From positions 124,001-188,000 of the forward strand of contig NZ_JABBGC010000004.1 in NCBI RefSeq assembly GCF_012927205.1: a DNA stretch of 64,000 nucleotides, written 5' to 3'. The position numbers and the translations under genes are program-made. Source of the DNA: Chitinophaga fulva (GTDB taxonomy: Bacteria; Bacteroidota; Bacteroidia; Chitinophagales; Chitinophagaceae). The notes beneath the pieces are model-generated. The model was not told the origin of the DNA. It saw only the letters and a program-made list of their open reading frames with translations, and ran no database searches. This document shows positions 27,446 to 35,484 of the stretch, one piece after another. How positions within the stretch are numbered: the first letter of the stretch is position 1; every line of letters begins with the position of its first letter.

Positions 27446-28581
27446 GCTAGAGGATGGTTTAGAAATGATTTGACAGAATGAATAATGTGATCTAACTGAT
27501 CTATTTCCATTTCAGTGTGTATCGGCAAGGAAATCACCTTGGTGGTGAGGTTATCGGTTACGGGTAAATCAAAGGCTGCACTGCCAAAATGCTCGAACAT
27601 TTTCTGACGGTGAGCTGGTACAGGGTAATAGATCATGGATGGCACCTGTTTTTCTGCCAGGTATTGTTGCAGCTTGTTCCTGTCTGCTCCGTTCAACTGG
27701 ATGGTATATTGGTGGAATACATGATAACTGTTGGCGGCACGATAAGGCGTGGTGATCTGCGGCATATCGGCGAAAGCAGCGTCATAGGCGTCTGCCACGG
27801 CCCTGCGGGCATGGATGTATTCGTCGAGCAACGGCAGTTTGATGCGCAATACCGCTGCCTGTACGGAATCGAGGCGGGAGTTGACCCCTACCACATCGTG
27901 ATAATAGCGGGCTGACTGGCCGTGGTTGGCCACCATTCTGATTTTGGCTGCCAGGGCGTCGTCGTTGGTAAACAGCGCGCCGCCGTCGCCATAACATCCC
28001 AGGTTCTTGGAAGGGAAGAAGGAGGTACAGCCAATGTGGCCGATGGTACCGGCTTTCTTCACGCTGCCATCTGCCAGGGTATAGTTACCACCGATGGCTT
28101 GTGCGTTATCTTCAATCACATACAGGTTGTGTTTGGCGGCAACAGCCATTAATGGCTCCATGTCTGCTACGTGGCCATAGAGATGCACAGGAACGATAGC
28201 CTTTGTCTTAGGGGTGATCGCTTTTTCCACAGCTGCCACATCGAGACAATAAGTCTTCGGGTCCACGTCCACAAACACAGGCTTCAGCTGCAGGAGTGCT
28301 ATCACTTCTGCGGTAGCAATAAAAGTAAAGGAAGGGGTAATCACTTCGTCACCGGGCTGCAGGTCCAGTGCCATCATCGCGATTTGTAAGGCATCGGTGC
28401 CATTGGCGCATGGGATCACATGCTTGATGTCCAGATATTGCTGCAGCTCTTCCGCAAACTTCTGCACGGCTCCGCCGTTAATAAAAGCGGCACTTTCCAA
28501 TACTTCCTGGATGGCAGCATCCACTTGCGGTTTAATCTTCGTATACTGGCGTTTCAAGTCAACCATCTGAATAGGCACCAT
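27442..28581 (-). CDS. DegT/DnrJ/EryC1/StrS-family sugar aminotransferase
   Basis: 379-aa PLP enzyme of fold type I that usually aminates a keto-nucleotide sugar. Signatures: the N-terminal IQMVDLKRQYTKIKPQVD, PCANGTDALQIAMMAL, TPSFTFIATAEVIAL, VIEDNAQAIGG, the PLP lysine in SFFPSKNLGCYGDGGA and NSRLDSVQAAVLRIKL. It is the first gene of the nucleotide-sugar operon. The keto-sugar donor could be the RfbB product, which would give an amino-6-deoxy-sugar, or a UDP-sugar; the sequence alone does not decide. Confidence 0.9.
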   Translation of the reverse strand: MVPIQMVDLKRQYTKIKPQVDAAIQEVLESAAFINGGAVQKFAEELQQYLDIKHVIPCANGTDALQIAMMALDLQPGDEVITPSFTFIATAEVIALLQLKPVFVDVDPKTYCLDVAAVEKAITPKTKAIVPVHLYGHVADMEPLMAVAAKHNLYVIEDNAQAIGGNYTLADGSVKKAGTIGHIGCTSFFPSKNLGCYGDGGALFTNDDALAAKIRMVANHGQSARYYHDVVGVNSRLDSVQAAVLRIKLPLLDEYIHARRAVADAYDAAFADMPQITTPYRAANSYHVFHQYTIQLNGADRNKLQQYLAEKQVPSMIYYPVPAHRQKMFEHFGSAAFDLPVTDNLTTKVISLPIHTEMEIDQLDHIIHSVKSFLNHPLA

Positions 28582-28615
28582 ATGATATGTATATTTTTAT
28601 TTTGTTTAAAGTGTG

Positions 28616-28623
28616 CAAATTTA
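28616..28623 (-). promoter_or_regulatory. Possible -7 box for the nucleotide-sugar operon
   Basis: On the minus strand this reads TAAATTTG, a match to TAnnTTTG, 35 bp before the aminotransferase start. No TTTG lies at the expected -33 spacing, so support is partial. Confidence 0.35.
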
Positions 28624-28628
28624 CAAAT

Positions 28629-28655
28629 TTTGGGATTGGGTGGGGATTATCTTTG
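28629..28655 (+). promoter_or_regulatory. Possible promoter for waaA
   Basis: TTTG (28629-28632) and TATCTTTG (28648-28655) match Bacteroidota boxes, but the 15-bp spacer is shorter than the 20 bp seen at queA. The -7 box is a perfect TAnnTTTG 36 bp before the start codon. Confidence 0.4.
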
Positions 28656-28691
28656 CAGGACGATTAAATTTCAGTAAAAGTACGCAGGCGA

Positions 28692-29951
28692 ATGTTAGCT
28701 AGGACAATTTATAACACAGGTATCCGTTTGTACAGGGCAGGAGTAGGCCTGGCAGCCATGGGCGGTAAAAAGAAGGCATCTTTATGGCTGAATGGCCGTC
28801 AGCACTGGCGTTCCAGGATGCAACAGGCTGGTATCGGCCAGCACCCGCTGATCTGGGTACATGCTGCCTCCCTCGGGGAGTTTGAACAGGGCCGGCCGGT
28901 ACTGGAGGAGCTCCGCCGCCAATACCCTGCCTATAAAATTTTGTTAACATTTTTTTCCCCCTCCGGCTACGAGGTCAGAAAAGATTATCCAGGCGCTGAT
29001 TACGTGTGTTACCTGCCGCTGGATACCCACCGCAATGCACGGGATTTTATCGACATCGCCCAACCGGCGCTGGCCGTATTTATTAAATACGAGTTCTGGT
29101 ATCACTTTCTTACGGAACTGTATACACGAAAAATACCCGTGCTGCTCGTGTCCGGTATCTTCCGGGAAGGCCAGGTTTTTTTCAAAGGGTATGGCGGTAT
29201 GTTCCGCCGGCTGCTGCAACAGCTGACCCATATCTTTGTCCAAAACGAAGCGTCCCTGCGCCTGTTGCAGGGCATTGGCATCCAAACGGCCAGCATCAGC
29301 GGCGATACGCGGTTCGACCGGGTGGCGGCGCTGCTTACAGAACATACTTCTTTGCCGCTGATAGAACAGTTTGCGGGCAACGACCACCTGCTGGTGGCAG
29401 GCAGCACCTGGCCGGAAGATGAGCAACTGCTGGCTTCCTGGTGGCAACAAGCGGACCGTCAGGGCATGAAGCTGGTCATCGCACCCCATGAAATCCACGA
29501 ATCACATATCCGGCAGGTACAGGCCCTCTTCCCCACAGCGGTTACCTATTCCGCGGTGAAGGCGGGCGCCGCTCCCACAGATGTGCTGATCATTGATAAT
29601 ATTGGTATGCTCACCACCCTGTACCGCTACGCGCATATCGCTTATGTAGGCGGCGGCTTTGGGAAAGACGGTATCCATAACCTGCTGGAACCGGCGGTAT
29701 ACAGTAAACCGGTGCTCATCGGTCCGGAATACAGCAAATACTTTGAAGCGGTGGAACTGGTGGCGCTGAAAGGCGCACTGACAGTATCGGGGCTCACTAA
29801 CCTCGATGACTATATGAAGCGGCTGCTTAACGAGCCGGTTTTTTATGGGAAAACCGCGTCTATAGCGGGCAACTACGTGATGGACAATAAAGGAGCTACC
29901 GGAAAAATCCTGCAATATATTCAGGAGAAACGTTTCCTGAGCAGAGAATAG
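28692..29951 (+). CDS. waaA: 3-deoxy-D-manno-octulosonic acid (Kdo) transferase
   Basis: 419-aa GT30 glycosyltransferase that adds Kdo from CMP-Kdo to the lipid A precursor at the inner membrane. The N-terminus is hydrophobic/amphipathic. Family landmarks are WVHAASLGEFEQGRPVLEEL, LLTFFSPSGYEV, FIKYEFWYHFLTEL, ISGDTRFDRV, VAGSTWPEDEQLL, VIAPHEIHESH and GGGFGKDGIHNLLEPAVYSKPVLIGP. Its 3' end overlaps the convergent proline-rich gene by 31 bp. It is divergent from the nucleotide-sugar operon, which fits a shared envelope-polysaccharide theme. Confidence 0.95.
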   Translation: MLARTIYNTGIRLYRAGVGLAAMGGKKKASLWLNGRQHWRSRMQQAGIGQHPLIWVHAASLGEFEQGRPVLEELRRQYPAYKILLTFFSPSGYEVRKDYPGADYVCYLPLDTHRNARDFIDIAQPALAVFIKYEFWYHFLTELYTRKIPVLLVSGIFREGQVFFKGYGGMFRRLLQQLTHIFVQNEASLRLLQGIGIQTASISGDTRFDRVAALLTEHTSLPLIEQFAGNDHLLVAGSTWPEDEQLLASWWQQADRQGMKLVIAPHEIHESHIRQVQALFPTAVTYSAVKAGAAPTDVLIIDNIGMLTTLYRYAHIAYVGGGFGKDGIHNLLEPAVYSKPVLIGPEYSKYFEAVELVALKGALTVSGLTNLDDYMKRLLNEPVFYGKTASIAGNYVMDNKGATGKILQYIQEKRFLSRE

Positions 29952-30823
29952 AAGTGTTTTACCAGGTGATGGTCGTCCTGCCATCCCTGAATGATCTTGA
30001 TCTCCCGCTGAATCCAATAATCGGCTTCCTGGAGTGTGTTACACTCATTAATGGTTTTGACAGAACGTTCGTAAAGGTCAGTGTCACCGCGGAACAGTTC
30101 CTGGATGAACTGGTATTTGTCGTTGATACCAATGGCTGCGCGCAGGTCTTTTACCGGCATGTCTCCCAGTTTCTGGGCTACTTCCGTTTGTTGTTGCCGC
30201 AGGCGGTCATTCAGGGAAAGGCCGCTATGGTTGCCTACCAGTTCATTAAGGTCTTTACGGATACCGTTGGTGTCAGGCACTGCATGAGATTTTGCAGGCG
30301 CCGGTGAAGGTGGCGGTACTGGTGTAGGTACCGGAGCCGGAGGTGGAGCAGGCACCTCGGTCTGGTCAAACAGCGTGACCAGGGCTGGTGCTTTCTCTTT
30401 TTCCTTTTCTTTTTCCCTGACAGGAGGGTCTTTGAAAACGGGTTCCTGTAAAGGTTCTCTGGAGGGGGAAGGCGTGCTGGCTGCCAGCGTGGGAATAGGC
30501 TGGGCCGTTATCACCGGTTCCGGTTTGGAAGGAACAGGATCTGCTGCCACAAAGGATTGTGGATAACCTGCAGCGGGTACTTCCGGTTTATCTGCCGGTA
30601 ATGTTGTAGTTTGCGCTGCGGTTGTAACCGGTATGGATACGGGGGCCTGCACAGGCATGATCACAGCAATATCTTGTCTGTGCTGCATCTGTTGCTGTTG
30701 TTTGTTACGCACATACAACACCTCCGCCTGCAGCAACTGTACATAGTATGATATCGCCTGCAGATCTGCACCGGAATTTTTCAATTCCTGTAACTTCTCA
30801 ATTAATGCATTTATTTTTTCCAT
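29921..30823 (-). CDS. Conserved hypothetical protein with proline-rich linker
   Basis: 300 aa, no signal peptide. An N-terminal helical segment (residues 1-45, MEKINALIEKLQELKNSGADLQ...) is followed by a long low-complexity Pro/Ala/Val/Thr linker (about 50-185, with PAPPPAPVPTPVPPPSPAPA) and a folded, charged C-terminal domain (about 190-300, LNDRLRQQQTEVAQKLGDMPVKDLRAAIGINDKYQFIQELFRGD). The C-terminal region resembles one found in many Bacteroidota hypothetical proteins; I know no function. The last 31 bases overlap the end of waaA on the opposite strand. Confidence 0.75.
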   Translation of the reverse strand: MEKINALIEKLQELKNSGADLQAISYYVQLLQAEVLYVRNKQQQQMQHRQDIAVIMPVQAPVSIPVTTAAQTTTLPADKPEVPAAGYPQSFVAADPVPSKPEPVITAQPIPTLAASTPSPSREPLQEPVFKDPPVREKEKEKEKAPALVTLFDQTEVPAPPPAPVPTPVPPPSPAPAKSHAVPDTNGIRKDLNELVGNHSGLSLNDRLRQQQTEVAQKLGDMPVKDLRAAIGINDKYQFIQELFRGDTDLYERSVKTINECNTLQEADYWIQREIKIIQGWQDDHHLVKHFYSLLRKRFS

Positions 30824-30912
30824 GCCTTAATTGTTAACGCTTAGTGATAGGAATTATTTTATTTGGATAAAATTAGCGTATTTTAATTAATTAATAATCA
30901 AAATAATACAAT

Positions 30913-31482
30913 ATGTTTATTGAACCTTCTCTTGCAGGAGGACGGAGGGGCTGGATCGAGGTAATTTGCGGCTCTATGTTCTCGGGGAAAACCGAAGAAC
31001 TGATCCGCCGCCTGAAACGTGCCCGTATTGCCAACTTAAAGGTAGAGATCTTTAAACCGGTGATAGATACACGTTATGATGAAGGCAGCATTGTATCACA
31101 TGATGAGAATAAGATTGTTTCCACGCCGATTGAAAACTCGCAGCAAATCCTGCTGCTTGCACAGGGTGTAGATGTGGTTGGCATAGATGAAGCACAGTTT
31201 TTTGATGCGGAATTGCCTAATGTATGCGACCAGCTGGCGTTGCAGGGTATCCGTGTGATAGTGGCCGGACTGGATATGGATTATACCGGTAAGCCCTTCG
31301 GGCAGATACCGTTTATGCTGGCCAAAGCCGATTATATCACAAAGCTGCATGCCATCTGCGTGTGTTGCGGCAATATCGCCAATTATTCCTACCGCAAATC
31401 AGCGTCAACAGAAACGTTGCTGCTGGGCGAAAAAGACCTGTACGAGCCCCGTTGCAGGCACTGCTATTACGAGGTACAATAA
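30913..31482 (+). CDS. tdk: Thymidine kinase (type II)
   Basis: 189-aa cytosolic salvage enzyme that phosphorylates thymidine. P-loop [15 protein letters not shown], the Asp in [10 protein letters not shown], the lasso/base-binding region [11 protein letters not shown], and two zinc-binding Cys pairs (CVCCG and CRHC) identify it. It stands alone with a strong terminator after it. Confidence 0.97.
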   Translation: MFIEPSLAGGRRGWIEVICGSMFSGKTEELIRRLKRARIANLKVEIFKPVIDTRYDEGSIVSHDENKIVSTPIENSQQILLLAQGVDVVGIDEAQFFDAELPNVCDQLALQGIRVIVAGLDMDYTGKPFGQIPFMLAKADYITKLHAICVCCGNIANYSYRKSASTETLLLGEKDLYEPRCRHCYYEVQ

Positions 31483-31496
31483 CAAGATCCGAAAAT

Positions 31497-31538
31497 AAAA
31501 AAGTAAGGCCGATCTCTCAGAGATCGGCCTTACTTTTT
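31497..31538. terminator. Bidirectional terminator after tdk
   Basis: AGTAAGGCCGATCTC pairs with GAGATCGGCCTTACT around a 3-base loop, with an A run before and a T run after. It serves tdk and the convergent gtrA-like gene. Confidence 0.9.
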
Positions 31539-31576
31539 AAATATATCGTAGCCCGGAGCTTCAGCCCTGGGACCCG

Positions 31577-32062
31577 TTATGAAGCGGTTTGTTTTACCTT
31601 AAAAGTGAATTTTTTCTGGGTAAGATAGCTGAAGATGACCACCAGTGCGGTTGTACAGATCTTGCCCACGGTAGGATAGAAGTGCAGCCTGTCTACAAAC
31701 AGCTTCATGAGGAAGTAGTTGAGCAGAATGCAGATACCTACCAGCAGGAAATAGCGGAACAACTGTACACGGCCCCGGATATTGGAATCCGAGAACACAA
31801 CGTACTTGCTGAGGAGGAAACCTGTAGGGAACGTCACCGCCATCGACATAAACAGGGCCGCGATGTGGGCGCTGATGTCAATAAAGGGGAGATGGATCAT
31901 CTCCTTGTTCAGCACAAAATTGTAGCAGATGAAGTATAAAAGGATATCCATAGCCGTATTTCCGCCTCCACAGGCAAGGTAGCGGAAGGTCTGCCGGGGC
32001 ATTACCCGGGCAAACGGCTGATAGAAGAAGTCGATTATCTGTAGTATGATCCTGCGTAACAT
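31577..32062 (-). CDS. GtrA-family membrane protein
   Basis: 161 aa with four predicted membrane helices (for example MDILLYFICYNFVLN, ALFMSMAVTFPTGFLLSKYVVF, YFLLVGICILLNYFLMKLFV and a C-terminal helix ending in FSYLTQKKFTF). GtrA-like proteins are proposed to flip polyprenyl-linked sugars or to assist teichoic/O-antigen glycosylation. The RYLACGGGNTAMD start and the TQKKFTF end are family-like. It is encoded 56 bp after the biotin carboxylase on the same strand; the functional link is unclear. Confidence 0.85.
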   Translation of the reverse strand: MLRRIILQIIDFFYQPFARVMPRQTFRYLACGGGNTAMDILLYFICYNFVLNKEMIHLPFIDISAHIAALFMSMAVTFPTGFLLSKYVVFSDSNIRGRVQLFRYFLLVGICILLNYFLMKLFVDRLHFYPTVGKICTTALVVIFSYLTQKKFTFKVKQTAS

Positions 32063-32118
32063 GTTAAAAGCTGGCGCAAAGTTAGTCGTTTTCGGATTTT
32101 TTGCCGACCTATTTAAAC

Positions 32119-33609
32119 TTATCTTAACATATTTCTTTTTTTCCAGGCAGATGAGGGCTGTTTTTCATAACCGGTCGCTGATTGTAAAGCTACGTTATGT
32201 TGCTGCCACACCTGTGCAGCCAGGATAGCGGCCAGCTTGTCTATTTCAGGACGCTCTTCCAGCAAGGCTTGCGGCGTATAATATTTATTGATAAAATTGG
32301 TATCAAAACGGCCTTCAATAAACGCTGGTTGTTGCAGTGCCCAGTGCCCAAAGGGCAGGGTGGTGCGGATGCCTTTCACCTGGTACTCTTCGATAGCCCG
32401 GATAAGGCGGTGACGCGCTTCTTCGCGGGTGCTGCCCCAGGCAATGAGTTTGGCGATCATCGGATCATAAAAGATAGGGATGTTCATGCCCTGTTCATAG
32501 CCATCGTCTACCCGTACACCGTAGCCCTGGGGGCGGATGTAGGTTTCCAGGCAGCCGGTGTCCGGCAGGAAGTTATTGGCCGGGTCTTCGGCGCATATAC
32601 GCAGTTCTATCGCATGTCCGTTGATGGTGAGGTCTTCCTGTGAGAACGACAGTTTTTCGCCACGGGCCACCCGTATCTGCTCTTTCACCAGATCGAGGCC
32701 GGTGATCAACTCTGTCACGGGATGTTCCACCTGCAGGCGGGTGTTCATCTCCAGGAAATAGAAGTTCAGCTGCTCGTCTACCAGGAACTCCACGGTGCCG
32801 GCGCCATAATAGTTACAGGCTTTGGCCACATCTACGGCACATTTGCCCATAGCGGCCCGGATGGCGGGTGTTAATACGGAGGATGGCGCTTCTTCTATCA
32901 GTTTCTGGTGGCGGCGCTGGATAGAACATTCCCGCTCAAAGAGGTATACACAATTACCATGCTGGTCGCCCAGTACTTGTATTTCAATGTGACGGGGAGC
33001 GCCTACATATTTTTCAATGAAAACGGCATCATCGCCAAAGGCGCTGAGGGCTTCACTTTTAGCCAGCCGGATCTGTTCTTCCAGTTCTTCCGGAACGTTG
33101 ACCACGCGCATGCCTTTACCACCGCCGCCGGCGGAAGCTTTGATCAGGATGGGGAAACCGGTCTTTTTCACTACTTCCCGCGCTTCTTCCACGCTGCGTA
33201 GCGGCGTTTCAGTACCGGGCACCATCGGCACCCCGAACTTTTGCGCTGCCTGTTTGGCGGCCAGCTTGCTGCCCATCACTTCAATGGAAGCAGCAGCAGG
33301 ACCAATGAAGGTGATGCCCGCATCGGTCACCTGTTGCGCGAAACGTGCATTCTCGCTTAGAAACCCGTAACCAGGATGGATAGCATCTGCGCCCCTTTCT
33401 TTGGCCACCGCAATGATCTTTTCCCCCAGCAGATAAGACTGGCTGGAAGGCGCCGGCCCTATACACACGGCTTCATCTGCATACTGCACAAAAGGCATGG
33501 TGCGGTCGGCTTCAGAATAAACGGCTACTGTCTTGATTCCCATTTCATGCGCAGAACGCATGATGCGTAAGGCTATTTCTCCACGATTGGCTACCAGGAT
33601 CTTTTTCAT
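32119..33609 (-). CDS. accC: Biotin carboxylase subunit (acetyl/propionyl-CoA carboxylase type)
   Basis: ATP-grasp enzyme of 496 aa that carboxylates biotin on a carrier protein. N-terminal KKILVANRGEIALRIMRSA, the glycine-rich SAGGGGKGMRVV, the ATP-grasp EMNTRLQVEHPVTELITGLDLV and the C-terminal RLIRAIEEYQVKGIRTT identify it. It is about 45 residues longer than E. coli AccC, with a basic, non-conserved tail, a length common for acyl-CoA carboxylases. No biotin carrier or carboxyltransferase gene lies next to it, so which complex it serves is unknown; the symbol is by similarity. Confidence 0.9.
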   Translation of the reverse strand: MKKILVANRGEIALRIMRSAHEMGIKTVAVYSEADRTMPFVQYADEAVCIGPAPSSQSYLLGEKIIAVAKERGADAIHPGYGFLSENARFAQQVTDAGITFIGPAAASIEVMGSKLAAKQAAQKFGVPMVPGTETPLRSVEEAREVVKKTGFPILIKASAGGGGKGMRVVNVPEELEEQIRLAKSEALSAFGDDAVFIEKYVGAPRHIEIQVLGDQHGNCVYLFERECSIQRRHQKLIEEAPSSVLTPAIRAAMGKCAVDVAKACNYYGAGTVEFLVDEQLNFYFLEMNTRLQVEHPVTELITGLDLVKEQIRVARGEKLSFSQEDLTINGHAIELRICAEDPANNFLPDTGCLETYIRPQGYGVRVDDGYEQGMNIPIFYDPMIAKLIAWGSTREEARHRLIRAIEEYQVKGIRTTLPFGHWALQQPAFIEGRFDTNFINKYYTPQALLEERPEIDKLAAILAAQVWQQHNVALQSATGYEKQPSSAWKKRNMLR

Positions 33610-33644
33610 GCAAAAATTTTAACAAGCAGCTAATATAAGGAATC

Positions 33645-33734
33645 AATTACGAATGGCGAATTACGAATTAGGCGCCTGCTTGTGGAAAGGTTATTCAGTA
33701 ATCTCTCTTCATTCGTAATCGGTAATTCGTAATT
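33645..33734. repeat. Imperfect inverted repeat built of AATTACGAAT units
   Basis: Units AATTACGAAT (33645-33654) and AATTACGAATTA (33659-33670) are mirrored by ATTCGTAAT (33711-33719) and TAATTCGTAATT (33723-33734). The arms can pair over about 24 bases with a 40-base loop that contains the palindrome GGCGCC. It lies between divergent accC and ccmB and looks like a REP- or MITE-like intergenic element. Confidence 0.6.
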
Positions 33735-33745
33735 TCGCGCTCTGT

Positions 33746-34408
33746 ATGAAACAAACCGTCCACCAAATATATACGCTGGTCCGGAAAGACCTGGTGCTGG
33801 AGCTGCGGCAGCAATACGCTTTTTATGGGGTGTTGCTGTACATCATTTCCACCGTTTTTGTGATCAACCTCATGATGGGCAAGCCGGACGATAAGTTGTG
33901 GAACGCCCTTTTCTGGGTGATACAGCTGTTTGTGGCGGTGAACGCGATCGCTAAAAGTTTCATGCAGGAGAACAGGGGCCGGCTATTGTATTACTATTCA
34001 CTGGTGCCGCCGAGGGCCTTCATTGCGGCCAAACTGATCTTTAATGTTATCCTGATGATGCTCATGAGCCTGATCGCGCTGGTGTGCAGCTTTATGTTCC
34101 TCGGCAATCCGCTTCATAACACCGGGTATTTCGTAGGGATAGTGCTGTTGGGCGGTACGAGCCTGAGCCTGTTGTTCACCGTACTGGCGGCCATCGCGGC
34201 CCAGGCCAATCACAACGCGGCCCTGATGGCGGTCATGGGTTTCCCGCTGATGATGCCTATGCTGATGCTGCTGGCCAACGTGTCTTTATCGGCTTTTGTG
34301 ACGGTGTACCAGCCAGGGCTTCCCAAAATGTTCTTTCTGCTGGGGGGAATGGACCTCCTCACCATCGCCCTTACCATGGTGCTCTTCCCCTTTCTGTGGA
34401 AAGACTGA
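33746..34408 (+). CDS. ccmB: Heme exporter/cytochrome c assembly membrane protein CcmB
   Basis: 220-aa integral membrane protein with about six hydrophobic helices; the start VRKDLVLELRQQYAFYGVLLYIISTVFVI is typical of CcmB, the permease of the CcmABCD machine that delivers heme to CcmE. The usual ATPase gene ccmA is not adjacent. It is followed 143 bp later by ccmC and ccmD-like genes on the same strand. Confidence 0.88.
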   Translation: MKQTVHQIYTLVRKDLVLELRQQYAFYGVLLYIISTVFVINLMMGKPDDKLWNALFWVIQLFVAVNAIAKSFMQENRGRLLYYYSLVPPRAFIAAKLIFNVILMMLMSLIALVCSFMFLGNPLHNTGYFVGIVLLGGTSLSLLFTVLAAIAAQANHNAALMAVMGFPLMMPMLMLLANVSLSAFVTVYQPGLPKMFFLLGGMDLLTIALTMVLFPFLWKD

Positions 34409-34469
34409 TTTTGAAATATCGAATATTTCTGCTACTTATATAAACGGATTTTAACGGGTAATTCAGGAT

Positions 34470-34502
34470 TTTGGATAAACTTAAAATCGCGTAAAATCTT
34501 TG
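34470..34502 (+). promoter_or_regulatory. Possible promoter for ccmC
   Basis: TTTG (34470-34473), 21-bp spacer and AATCTTTG (34495-34502), one mismatch to TAnnTTTG, lie 49 bp before the ccmC start in the 143-bp gap after ccmB. Confidence 0.4.
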
Positions 34503-34551
34503 CGATTAAGGATAAAACGTGTAGGTTTGCCCCGGAATATAGCTGTTAAAA

Positions 34552-35214
34552 ATGGCCAGACATTGGTGGAAAGCATTAGCGATACTGCTTCTGATTTATG
34601 TAATTATCGCCGGGTTCACTATCAGGATACCAATCATAGGAACCAATGGACAATCATCCCGTGGATTGTTTTTTCATGTGCCAATGTGGATATGTATGTA
34701 TACCATGTTCACCATCTCCGTTGTCAACTCCCTCCTTTACCTGTCAAAATATGATCTGAGAAGAGACGTATATGCCTCCAGTGCTGCACGGGTAGGCGCC
34801 TTTTTTGGCGTGCTGGGTTTTGCCACCGGTTCCCTCTGGGCTACCTATACCTGGGGCGGCACACTGACAGACGATCCCAAACAGATGTGCACCGCCATCG
34901 CCATCCTGATCTATATGGCTTACCTGGTACTGCGCATCTCCATCCATGATATTGATAAAAGGGCCCGTATTTCTGCGGTGTTCAACATTTTCGCCTTCGC
35001 CCTGCTCATCCCGCTGACGTACATTATCCCCCGCATGGTGGACTCCCTTCACCCAGGAAGCGCCACTACGCCCGGATTTGCTTCAAAAGATACAGATGGC
35101 GGTATGAAAATGGTACTGTACCCCGCCTTTATTGGCTGGACCCTCCTGAGCGTGTGGATCTACACCCTGGTGGTCCGCTATAAAAAATTAGAGCTTAAAA
35201 ATATTTTTAAATGA
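34552..35214 (+). CDS. ccmC: Cytochrome c biogenesis protein CcmC/CcsA family
   Basis: 220-aa heme-handling membrane protein with about six helices. The tryptophan-rich heme-presenting segment reads GSLWATYTWGGTLTDDPK near residue 100, the Bacteroidota variant of the WGxxWxWD motif. Periplasmic histidines (FFHVPMWICMY and the SLHPG loop) could ligate heme iron. Its TGA overlaps the start of the CcmD-like gene by 4 bp. Confidence 0.9.
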   Translation: MARHWWKALAILLLIYVIIAGFTIRIPIIGTNGQSSRGLFFHVPMWICMYTMFTISVVNSLLYLSKYDLRRDVYASSAARVGAFFGVLGFATGSLWATYTWGGTLTDDPKQMCTAIAILIYMAYLVLRISIHDIDKRARISAVFNIFAFALLIPLTYIIPRMVDSLHPGSATTPGFASKDTDGGMKMVLYPAFIGWTLLSVWIYTLVVRYKKLELKNIFK

Positions 35215-35444
35215 TCAATAAAGCGTTTTCATTTTGCCTGACACTCACCCTCCTGCTGGTGTCTGTACTGGCAAATGCACAACAACAGGATACAGAGAAA
35301 GGGGCCTTAAACCAGTTCTTCCGCAGCAATGACAAAATATATGTGATCGTAGGCGTTTTAGTGATCATCTTTCTGGGTATAATACTCTTCCTCATTAACC
35401 TGGACAGAAAGATCAGCAAGCTGGAGCAGCGGGACAAAAAATAA
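35211..35444 (+). CDS. CcmD-like small membrane protein
   Basis: 77 aa with an N-terminal hydrophobic signal-like segment (MINKAFSFCLTLTLLLVSVLANA) and one later membrane helix (IYVIVGVLVIIFLGIILFLI) followed by a charged tail (DRKISKLEQRDKK). The topology and the 4-bp overlap with ccmC point to the CcmD position of the heme-delivery complex, although small CcmD proteins have little conserved sequence. The N-terminal segment is longer than usual for CcmD. Confidence 0.72.
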   Translation: MINKAFSFCLTLTLLLVSVLANAQQQDTEKGALNQFFRSNDKIYVIVGVLVIIFLGIILFLINLDRKISKLEQRDKK

Positions 35445-35484
35445 TCCGTGATAATCTAATCGTTATACCAAAACAATACATATT

